Shown here in pieces: positions 6,547 to 11,268 of a stretch of 11,268 nt of DNA. Source of the stretch: an uncultured Oscillospiraceae bacterium. GTDB taxonomy: Bacteria > Bacillota > Clostridia > Oscillospirales > Acutalibacteraceae. The stretch covers positions 1 to 11,268 of the forward strand of contig USCI01000075.1 in NCBI GenBank assembly GCA_900553255.1, written 5' to 3'. The notes under the pieces are model-generated. The model was not told where the DNA came from and did not search any database. It worked only from the letters and a program-made list of their open reading frames with translations. Each line of letters starts with the position of its first letter. The stretch's first letter is position 1. A program made the position numbers and the translations under genes.

Positions 6547-7131
6547 CTAGGGCTTGAACCAGCGGCTCTCGCCGGGATTGCCGGGCAGCCGGTCGGAAAA
6601 CAGGCCGAAATGCTTCCCCAGCAGCTCGAGCGCTTTGATCTGCTCGGCTATGGAGGGGCGGCGCGGCCGCACCTCGCCGTTTCTGTCGGTCTCCAGCACC
6701 TCCCGTTCGCCGGTGGCGATGGCGCTGAGCGCTTCGAGGGTACCCTGCGCATTGAGCAGTATCCCGTCATCCCCGTCCGGCGCCGTCCCGGCCGTCACAT
6801 CTGCATCCGGTGGGCCGTCCGCTGCCCCGAGCCGCGCCCGAAGCTCCGGCAGCCCGGACAGGGCGCTGCGCAGGACGGGGTTTTCCAGCAGCATCTGCGC
6901 GCGCTTTTGGATGACCCGGTCGTCGCCGCGGGCGTGCGGATAGGCGGAGCGGTAGGCCTCCACCGGTTCCGCCCCGCGCTGCAGCCCGTCGAGAAACCGG
7001 CGTTGATTCGCGGTCAGGTCCGATCCCTCCCCTGACGCCGTCAGCGGCTGTCGGCCGTGCGGCGTTGTTTTCTCTACTATATCCGCAGATCGGCATTTGC
7101 GCCTCCCCTCTTTTTCCCCCGAAAATGGCAT
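6547..7131 (-). CDS. terS: Phage terminase small subunit (start uncertain)
   Basis: 194 aa as listed. The small subunit recognises packaging sites and hands DNA to the large subunit. The DNA-binding part LTANQRRFLDGLQRG continues through VEAYRSAYPHARGDDRVIQKRA to LLENPVLRSAL, the usual Terminase_2-like layout. The C-terminus IAEQIKALELLGKHFGLFSDR is the typical end that contacts the large subunit. The start is unsettled. ATG 7131 has only a weak site and directly follows a terminator-like hairpin. A CTG at 7017 has GGGGAGG 8 nt upstream and would start exactly at the conserved domain. A well-placed ATG at 7096 (GGGGAGG, 5-nt spacing) lies in another frame. The roughly 38 residues before the conserved domain are therefore doubtful. 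Confidence 0.8.
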   Translation of the reverse strand: MPFSGEKEGRRKCRSADIVEKTTPHGRQPLTASGEGSDLTANQRRFLDGLQRGAEPVEAYRSAYPHARGDDRVIQKRAQMLLENPVLRSALSGLPELRARLGAADGPPDADVTAGTAPDGDDGILLNAQGTLEALSAIATGEREVLETDRNGEVRPRRPSIAEQIKALELLGKHFGLFSDRLPGNPGESRWFKP

Positions 7132-7164
7132 AAAAATGCACCCCGTCCATCGGGACGGGGTGTA
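7132..7164 (-). terminator. Rho-independent terminator-like hairpin upstream of terS
   Basis: On the minus strand a perfect 10-bp stem (CACCCCGTCC, 7153-7162 with 7139-7148, 4-nt loop) is followed by GCATTTTT. Further pairs are possible at its base. It would stop transcription arriving from the HTH gene or repeat block, or act as an antitermination or attenuation site ahead of the packaging genes. A plus-strand T-run (about 7171-7177) lies some 9 nt beyond the stem on the other side. Confidence 0.65.
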
Positions 7165-7239
7165 TGCGGTATTTTTTGCGGCAGCAAAACCACGCCAAAA
7201 ATTTGTGAAAGTATGTCTGCCGATAAGTCGGCAGCACCC
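7165..7239. other. Start of the upstream repeat block
   Basis: It contains GTATGTCTGCC (7211-7221), the leader motif of the two-hairpin repeat. Here it opens a different 6-bp stem (CTGCCG/CGGCAG, loop ataagt), which shows modular joining. No gene is seen. Confidence 0.45.
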
Positions 7240-7306
7240 ATTTGCCCGATCCCAGGCAGCCAACCGGAATGCCTGCGGCATTCACGGAGGAAGAAACCCC
7301 TTGCCG
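7240..7306. repeat. Right arm of the long inverted repeat bracketing the phage head module
   Basis: Bases 7252-7306 are the reverse complement of 1-55, 53 of 55 by eye, and include the GAATGCC/GGCATTC hairpin. The repeat continues to the right into further hairpins, so its outer limit cannot be fixed because the left arm meets the window edge. Confidence 0.85.
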
Positions 7307-7359
7307 GCCAAAAGGACGGCCGGCATTTTGCGGTCCGCCGCAAAACCGGGATTTTTCCC
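7301..7359. repeat. Train of three perfect hairpins
   Basis: Three structures follow each other closely: TGCCGGCC with its complement (8 bp), TTTTGCGG/CCGCAAAA (8 bp, loop tccg) and CGGGA/TCCCG (5 bp). They join the inverted repeat to repeat copy B. None lies in a plausible gene. Confidence 0.6.
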
Positions 7360-7555
7360 GCAAAAAGCGCTTTTGACTCACCTATGTGCTCGCGGCAAGC
7401 GAAATTGCCATGGGCAATTTCGACGCCGCGGCTCAGCCTAAGCAAAAATCCCCCGGCTGGCCGGCCTCGGACTTTCACTTCCTATCGCAGCGCGATATTT
7501 ATGGGGCATTCTGTCCGGGGCCTATCTGCTTGATCAAGGCCGGCCGACGCCGGAA
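7360..7555 (+). repeat. About 197-bp intergenic repeat, copy B
   Basis: It aligns with 4367-4563 at roughly 80-85% by eye. The two-tier hairpin is kept (outer CGCGGC 7391-7396/7425-7430; inner CGAAATTGCC 7400-7409/7413-7422), with a 3-nt loop atg in place of catc. The rightmost ATTTATGGG, CATTCTGTCCGG and GGCCGGCCGACGCCGGAA blocks are kept. Unlike copy A it is not followed by the 86-bp unit. Confidence 0.85.
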
Positions 7556-7574
7556 ATCCGCCCTCATAAAGCGC

Positions 7575-7787
7575 TTACTTCTCCGGGTCGGGCACGTACT
7601 CGACGATATCGCCGATCTGACAGTCGAGCGCCTTGCAGATGCGTTCGAGCACGGTCAGGGCCACCGGCTCATTCTTTCCCAGCTTCGCCAGCGTGCCATT
7701 GCTGATTCCGGCCAAGTCGCGCAAATCCAGCTTCTTCATGTTTTTATCGATAAGCAGCTTCCACAAACCATTATAGGATAAGGCCAT
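7575..7787 (-). CDS. Small HTH transcriptional regulator (HTH_26/Cro-C1 type)
   Basis: 70 aa, a single winged-free helix-turn-helix domain. The pattern SYNGLWKLLIDKNMKKLDL, then GISNGTLAKLGKNEPV, then LERICKALDCQIGDIVEYV is characteristic of the short HTH_26 regulators common in Clostridia chromosomes and mobile elements. The recognition helix is around GISNGTLAKLG. Start: ATG at 7787, preceded by AAGGCGG about 10 nt upstream. A perfect palindrome (7805-7828) lies 18-41 nt before its start, suggesting autoregulation. It runs toward the phage module but is separated from it by repeats and a terminator-like hairpin. Whether it controls the phage genes, the divergent operon or only itself cannot be told from sequence. 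Confidence 0.88.
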   Translation of the reverse strand: MALSYNGLWKLLIDKNMKKLDLRDLAGISNGTLAKLGKNEPVALTVLERICKALDCQIGDIVEYVPDPEK

Positions 7788-7804
7788 TCCACTACACCCG
7801 CCTT

Positions 7805-7828
7805 AAAATTCTGAGAAATTAGAATTTT
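7805..7828. promoter_or_regulatory. Perfect palindrome, candidate operator
   Basis: AAAATTCT, 8-nt spacer, AGAATTTT. It lies between the HTH start codon and the plus-strand -35 box, ending 3 nt before the -35. That position suits binding by a dimeric HTH protein affecting both directions. Binding is inferred. Confidence 0.6.
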
Positions 7829-7831
7829 CTG

Positions 7832-7860
7832 TTGACAAACGCCGCCATGCGTGCTATTCT
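7832..7860 (+). promoter_or_regulatory. Sigma-A type promoter for the plus-strand genes
   Basis: A perfect -35 TTGACA (7832-7837), a 17-nt spacer and a -10 TATTCT (7855-7860) that matches TATAAT at four of six positions. The predicted start is near 7867, giving a leader of about 160 nt before the ATG at 8026. It is the best promoter in the window. Confidence 0.75.
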
Positions 7861-8025
7861 TGTTCCAAGAAGAAAGAATAATATTCCATATTCGCAACAG
7901 CAAAGACAAAAATTGCGATAGTCCTATTTATTGTAGCATATCTTCACCGGCTTTTCCAGAATTTATATTCACCTTTGCAGAAAAAAACTGCATGTTTTTG
8001 CATGTCCTATCAGGAGGCGGATCGT
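7861..8025 (+). other. AT-rich 5' leader
   Basis: It is markedly more AT-rich than its surroundings, with several A-runs and a weak TCGCAA/TTGCGA pairing. The AGGAGG at 8012-8017 serves the next gene. No known riboswitch is recognised and no leader peptide with a ribosome site is evident. Confidence 0.45.
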
Positions 8026-8310
8026 ATGCACTCGTTTATCGACGCGCTGTTCCGCGGGGAAATCAACCCGTTTGCAAACACGGATTTCCGCGACCCGGAA
8101 TACCTGGCCATGAGCCGGCAGGGAAACGACCTTCTGGACAGCCTGTACGAGCGGCTGGATGAGGACGCGCGCCGGACAATGGACGACTACCTCGGCGCGC
8201 AGGCGGAAATCGGCGATTACGAAGCCCGCGCGTGGTTTGCGGAGGGGTTCCGGCTGGGCGCGTGCATGCAGCAGGACGTGTTGTCCTGTGCGGCAAAGCG
8301 CCGGGATTGA
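8026..8310 (+). CDS. DUF6809-like small protein of unknown function
   Basis: 94 aa, hydrophilic and mostly helical, with no signal peptide or membrane segment. The layout resembles the DUF6809 family as I recall it, small Clostridia proteins of unknown function: an N-terminal FIDALFRGEINPF, a central helix DLLDSLYERLDEDARRTMDDYLGAQAE and a C-terminal WFAEGFRLGACMQQDVL. The FxxGFRLGA-like segment is the most distinctive part. Start: ATG at 8026 with AGGAGG 8 nt upstream; an earlier in-frame ATG at 7975 has no such site. It is the first gene after the promoter at 7832-7860 and lies 91 nt before the MATE gene. Confidence 0.75.
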   Translation: MHSFIDALFRGEINPFANTDFRDPEYLAMSRQGNDLLDSLYERLDEDARRTMDDYLGAQAEIGDYEARAWFAEGFRLGACMQQDVLSCAAKRRD

Positions 8311-8401
8311 CATTCCCCGCTGTATCCGCTACCATTATCTCAACGGACGGGGTGCGTGCGCGCCCTGCCCCGCGGTAATCGGTGCAAAAGGACGATGAAA
8401 C

Positions 8402-9742
8402 ATGCAAGCCTCCCTGACAAAAGGCCCGGTAACCCGCAGCCTGCTGCGGTTTGCGGCGCCGATGATTGCGGGCAACCTGCTGCAGCAGGTGTACAACGTC
8501 GCGGACACGCTGATCGTGGGCCGGTTTTTGGGTGCGGACGCGCTGGCGGCGGTCGGGGCGTCGTACGCGGTGATGGTGTTTCTGACCTCGGTGGTGCTGG
8601 GGCTGTGCATGGGCAGCGGGATGCTCTTTTCGATGCAGTACGGCGCGGGCGACACCGCGGCAATGAAGCACAGCATGGTGCTGTCGTTCGGGTTCATCGG
8701 CATTACAGCGCTGCTCATCGAGGGGCTTTCGCTTGCGCTGATCGACCCGTTCCTGCGGCTGCTGCAGATCCCGGCCGAGGTTTGGACGCTCACCCGCTCC
8801 TACCTGTTCATCATCTTCATCGGCACCTTTTTCGTGTTCGTATACAACTATTTCGCGGCGGTGCTGCGGGCGGCGGGCAACTCGGCGGCGCCGCTCATCT
8901 TCCTGGCGGTGTCGGCGGTGCTGAACATCGGCCTGGACCTGCTGTTTGTGGTGGTGATCCCGCTGGGGGTCGGCGGCGCGGCGCTGGCGACCATACTCGC
9001 GCAGGCGGTGTCCGGCGCGGGGATTGCGGTGTATGTGTTTGTGAAAATCCCGGCGCTGCGGCCGCGGCGGGCGGATTTCCGCTTCGATAAGGCGGTGCTG
9101 GGGCGGATCGTGCAGTATTCGCTGCTCACCTGCGTGCAGCAGTCGGTGATGAACCTCGGCATCCTGCTGGTGCAGGGCCTGGTCAACAGCTTCGGCGTCA
9201 CCGTGATGGCGGCGTTTGCGGCGGCGGTGAAAATCGATTCCTTCGCCTACATGCCGGTGCAGGATTTCGGCAATGCATTTTCGTTTTTCATCGCGCAGAA
9301 CAAGGGCGCGGGCGAGAGCGCGCGCATCCGGCGGGGGCTGCGCTCGGCGGTGGTGACCGCGCTGGTGTTCTGCGCGGGGATTTCGGCGGCGGTGGCGGGG
9401 TTTGCCCGGCCGCTGATGGGGCTGTTTATACAGCCGGAGGAGACCGAAATTTTGCGCATCGGGGTGGAATACCTGCGCATCGAGGGGTCGTGTTATTTCG
9501 GCATCGGCATCCTGTTCCTGCTGTACGGGCTGTACCGCGGGGTTGGCCGGCCGGGCTTTTCGGTGGTGCTCACGGTGATTTCGCTGGGCACCCGCGTGGC
9601 GCTGGCCTACCTGCTCGCGCCCATCGAGGCGGTCGGACTGCTCGGTATCTGGTGGGCGGTGCCGATCGGATGGTTTCTCGCCGACGCGACGGGGCTGATC
9701 TACTACGCCTGTCTGCAGCGCAGGGCGAAACGGCAGCCATAA
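8402..9742 (+). CDS. MATE family multidrug/toxin exporter (YoeA/DinF-like)
   Basis: 446 aa, the usual MATE length, with about 12 hydrophobic helices in two six-helix halves. It should use a Na+ or H+ gradient to export cationic or metabolite substrates across the cytoplasmic membrane. Family signals: LLRFAAPMIAGNLLQQVYNVADTLIVGRFLG (residues ~14-44), then DALAAVGASYAVM and GSGMLFSMQYGAGD; in the second half QSVMNLGILLVQGLVNSFG and QDFGNAFSFFIAQNKGAGE, which aligns with the first-half pattern. Start: ATG at 8402 with AAAGGA 9 nt upstream. It is followed after 18 nt by the next gene, so those two are probably co-transcribed. The substrate cannot be read from sequence. Confidence 0.95.
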   Translation: MQASLTKGPVTRSLLRFAAPMIAGNLLQQVYNVADTLIVGRFLGADALAAVGASYAVMVFLTSVVLGLCMGSGMLFSMQYGAGDTAAMKHSMVLSFGFIGITALLIEGLSLALIDPFLRLLQIPAEVWTLTRSYLFIIFIGTFFVFVYNYFAAVLRAAGNSAAPLIFLAVSAVLNIGLDLLFVVVIPLGVGGAALATILAQAVSGAGIAVYVFVKIPALRPRRADFRFDKAVLGRIVQYSLLTCVQQSVMNLGILLVQGLVNSFGVTVMAAFAAAVKIDSFAYMPVQDFGNAFSFFIAQNKGAGESARIRRGLRSAVVTALVFCAGISAAVAGFARPLMGLFIQPEETEILRIGVEYLRIEGSCYFGIGILFLLYGLYRGVGRPGFSVVLTVISLGTRVALAYLLAPIEAVGLLGIWWAVPIGWFLADATGLIYYACLQRRAKRQP

Positions 9743-9760
9743 GAAAAAGGAGGGGGTATC

Positions 9761-10189
9761 ATGAAACCGTCACACAAGCCGCATTCGGGGCAGGTCCCGG
9801 CGCTCGAGCTCACGCCCGAGCAGGTTTGCCGTATCCGGCAGCTGAAAACGGGGCCGGCGGCGTATAAAGCGGCGCTCAGGGAGCTGAGCAACCAGCAGAC
9901 GGCCGCTCTGGTGTACGGGCTGCGGCGCGGCACCGACGAGCTGTCCCGAAAATTCCGCCGGAAATGGCGGCTGCGGCTTATCCTTACCTTTTTGTGCCTC
10001 ATTCCGGGGCTCACATCCGTCCTTCTGCTGCTGCGCATCGATACCGCGGCGGCACCCGCTCTTCTGCCGGTCAAAACAGCGGGCCTCATCGCGTCGTTTC
10101 TCGTCCTTTGTCTCGGTTTACTTTTCGCCCTGGCGTCCAACTGCGTATTTGCCGCCTATCTGTTTGCCCTGGTCGATGCCACGGGCTGA
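9761..10189 (+). CDS. Two-helix membrane protein with RGTDELSRKFRRKW motif (short paralogue)
   Basis: 142 aa. A cytoplasm-type helical N-terminus (ELTPEQVCRIRQLKTGPAAYKAALREL) leads into RRGTDELSRKFRRKW at about residues 55-69, then two hydrophobic helices at about 72-92 and 107-137. It aligns with the N-terminal half of the next gene (10259-10960), but stops just after the second helix (AYLFALVDATG) where the partner continues into a zinc ribbon. It is either a naturally short family member or a truncated duplicate. Start: ATG at 9761 with AAGGAGG about 7 nt upstream, 18 nt after the MATE stop. I do not recognise a described family, and no function is assigned. Confidence 0.75.
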   Translation: MKPSHKPHSGQVPALELTPEQVCRIRQLKTGPAAYKAALRELSNQQTAALVYGLRRGTDELSRKFRRKWRLRLILTFLCLIPGLTSVLLLLRIDTAAAPALLPVKTAGLIASFLVLCLGLLFALASNCVFAAYLFALVDATG

Positions 10190-10258
10190 TGTATATGCAC
10201 GCTGTCCCGGTGGCGCGGGGCGGCCTGTCTGCGTTATGGGGAGATGGAGGGGTTAGGT

Positions 10259-10960
10259 ATGAATCTGCCGAATCTGGAGCTGCTGGATCTCGTACCGGTG
10301 GAGGTGCGGCGCATCAAGGCGCTCGAAAAAGGGTCGAAAGCGTATAAAAAGGCGGTCGGCGCGCTCAAAGCGAAGCTGGCGCCGCTGCTGGTGGACAACC
10401 TGCAACGCGGCACCGACGAGCTGTCCCAAAAATTCCGCCGGGAATGGAAATCCTGCCACCGCAAAGCGATATTTTACGGAATCCTCGCTCTTGTAATATT
10501 TGTGCTGATGTGTGTGTGGATCGGAAGTACCGAAGGGGAAACGCCAGTGGAATGGGTGATATTGGTTCTCTGGCTGTCTGTCGCGCTGTTAGCATATGTT
10601 GTATGTCTGCGTTTTGGCGTGCTCAGCAGACGGCAGGTCACCGCTTATCTGGTCTTTCTGATCGAGGATTACCACCACCAGCCGCCGGACTGCCCGGACG
10701 AGCTGCTGGCGGCCGCAGTGGAAACGGCGCGGTATTATCACCTGAACCCGCAGCCGTTTGAACCGGGGGACGTCTGCGGATGTATCCACTGTCTCGCGGT
10801 TTTCCCGGCCGAGGAGGCGGTCTTTACGCCCGACGACGATACCGTCTGTCCCCATTGCGGGCAGCGCACGGTGATCGGCGGTGAGGATGGACAGCCGCCG
10901 GACGGCGAATTGCTGCGCGTCATGCAGGCGTACTTTTTCCCGGAATCCTCCGGCGACTGA
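10259..10960 (+). CDS. Two-helix membrane protein with C-terminal zinc ribbon (long paralogue)
   Basis: 233 aa. The N-terminus (LVPVEVRRIKALEKGSKAYKKA) and QRGTDELSQKFRREW (49-63) match the preceding gene. Two hydrophobic helices follow at about 70-88 and 98-117. The soluble C-terminal part has paired cysteines C175-x2-C178 and C197-x2-C200 in CIHCLAVFPAEE and DTVCPHCGQRTVIGG, ending LLRVMQAYFF. This resembles a zinc-ribbon domain I recall from many short bacterial proteins of unknown role (TAxCPxCGxxSVIG). The four cysteines should bind one Zn2+. Start: ATG 10259 has GGAGGGG 7 nt upstream; the ATG at 10244 has no useful spacing. It begins 69 nt after the short paralogue. Function is unknown; sensing or protein binding at the membrane is only a guess. 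Confidence 0.78.
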   Translation: MNLPNLELLDLVPVEVRRIKALEKGSKAYKKAVGALKAKLAPLLVDNLQRGTDELSQKFRREWKSCHRKAIFYGILALVIFVLMCVWIGSTEGETPVEWVILVLWLSVALLAYVVCLRFGVLSRRQVTAYLVFLIEDYHHQPPDCPDELLAAAVETARYYHLNPQPFEPGDVCGCIHCLAVFPAEEAVFTPDDDTVCPHCGQRTVIGGEDGQPPDGELLRVMQAYFFPESSGD

Positions 10961-11017
10961 CGGATGGTCTTATCTTTTTTCCAACCCCGTTTACAGCGTT
11001 TTTTAAACGCGCACGTA
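10961..11017. other. Short spacer downstream of the plus-strand genes
   Basis: No convincing terminator is present. CGTTTA/TAAACG could pair weakly (6 bp) around a T-rich loop, but no T-run follows a stable stem. Confidence 0.35.
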
Positions 11018-11066
11018 CTTTTGGTTTACCCTTTGGGTTACTTTTTGGGTTACCTTTGGTATTGGT
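11018..11066. repeat. Degenerate short tandem repeat (CTTTGGGTTAC-like, about 4 units)
   Basis: Units of 11-13 bp start at 11018, 11031, 11042 and 11054 with consensus near CTTTgGGTTAC. The minus-strand reading gives KGNPKSNPKGKPK, but there is no ribosome site or conserved product, so I treat it as non-coding. Confidence 0.6.
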
Positions 11067-11077
11067 TGCACCGGTCA

Positions 11078-11137
11078 GGGAAATGGAACGCCCCGTTCGG
11101 GGAAATGGATGGCACCGTCCGCGGAAATCCGTTTCCC
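11078..11137 (+). other. Predicted three-way-junction structure
   Basis: A 10-bp outer stem (GGGAAATGGA 11078-11087 with TCCGTTTCCC 11128-11137, one G-T pair) encloses two hairpins: CCCC/GGGG at 11091-11102 (loop gttc) and GGATG/CGTCC at 11107-11120 (loop gcac, one T-G pair). It lies just after the last gene and is followed by TTTTCGGG. It could be a small structured RNA, a 3' mRNA element or another repeat. There is no second copy in the window to test conservation. Confidence 0.45.
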
Positions 11138-11182
11138 TTTTCGGGATACGGCGGAGAGCCCGTTTGAACCGGCCCGCGCCGG

Positions 11183-11268
11183 GAATGTTATCGGTCAACT
11201 GGCAGCGCCCGCCCAAAGCAGGCGGCCGGAAAGCGCAGGACTGCGGGCGTGAACGGGCCTGCAACTTA
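11183..11268 (+). repeat. 86-bp direct repeat, copy 2 (also at 4561-4646)
   Basis: 82 of 86 positions match copy 1. The long-range pairing here is CGCCCGC (11206-11212) with GCGGGCG (11243-11249), a compensatory change from copy 1. The window ends inside or exactly at the end of the unit, so it may continue. Here it is not preceded by the 197-bp repeat found before copy 1, so the 86-bp unit is an independent module. Confidence 0.87.

Noticed and set aside
5219..6550. 443-codon open frame on the plus strand
   Set aside because: It is antisense to the terminase large subunit, whose motifs are unmistakable. The translation has no family features.
7132..7281. N-terminal extension of the terminase small subunit to 7281
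   Set aside because: It would read through the terminator-like hairpin and into the dispersed repeat, and the added residues have no phage-like sequence.
1..7306. Flanking inverted repeats as transposon ends
   Set aside because: There is no transposase or target-site duplication, and the repeat sequence belongs to a family scattered within intergenic DNA.
7240..7560. CRISPR-like array
   Set aside because: The successive hairpins differ in sequence and spacing; there are no identical direct repeats with unique spacers and no cas genes.
8311..8401. Possible terminator between the DUF6809-like and MATE genes
   Set aside because: G-rich and C-rich tracts could pair, but the stem is irregular and no T-run follows.
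8356..9090. Alternative 244-codon plus-strand frame overlapping the MATE gene
   Set aside because: It is an out-of-frame shadow rich in Gly, Ala and Arg; the MATE frame has clear family motifs and a ribosome site.
10920..11264. Minus-strand frame containing KGNPKSNPKGKPK
   Set aside because: The peptide repeat is just the translation of a degenerate DNA tandem repeat. The frame starts inside the 86-bp repeat and has no ribosome site.

Overview
The window looks like chromosomal DNA of a GC-rich Clostridia species, probably a gut Oscillospiraceae/Ruminococcaceae relative. This rests on strong GC bias in coding DNA, AGGAGG-type ribosome binding sites, a sigma-A promoter, and protein families typical of that group (an HTH_26-type regulator, a DUF6809-like protein, a YoeA-like MATE exporter, clostridial-type phage head proteins). 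The assignment is inference; no rRNA or tRNA is present to confirm it.

Positions 383-7131 (minus strand) hold a phage head-assembly and DNA-packaging module. In transcription order it encodes a terminase small subunit, a terminase large subunit, a small membrane-anchored protein, a scaffolding protein, a major capsid protein and a portal protein. The order is unusual: the portal gene normally sits just after the large terminase, but here it follows the capsid gene. No prohead protease, head-tail connector, tail, integrase or lysis gene is visible. The module is broken up by non-coding DNA (about 0.85 kb at 4132-4985 and 0.19 kb at 2222-2414) and flanked by more (1-382 and 7165-7574), which is odd for phage DNA.

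Those non-coding stretches, plus the right edge of the window, are built from repeated hairpins in shuffled order and both orientations. Several copies differ almost only in loops or by compensatory base pairs, so the paired structure appears to be what is conserved. A 55-bp inverted repeat (1-55 versus 7252-7306, 53/55 identical) brackets the whole head module, and an 86-bp direct repeat (4561-4646 versus 11183-11268) links its middle to the right edge.

Positions 7575-8025 hold a small minus-strand HTH regulator and an AT-rich divergent control region. This contains a perfect AAAATTCT-N8-AGAATTTT palindrome and a near-consensus plus-strand promoter (TTGACA-N17-TATTCT). Downstream on the plus strand lie a DUF6809-like protein, a 12-helix MATE exporter and two tandem paralogous membrane proteins sharing an RGTDELSxKFRRxW motif; the second also carries a four-cysteine zinc ribbon. 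Tight spacing links the MATE gene to the first paralogue, and the four genes may form one operon.

No complete new system is proven. The strongest candidates for something undescribed are the structure-conserving hairpin mosaic family and the paired RGTDELS membrane proteins. The rearranged, repeat-interrupted head module is also unusual.
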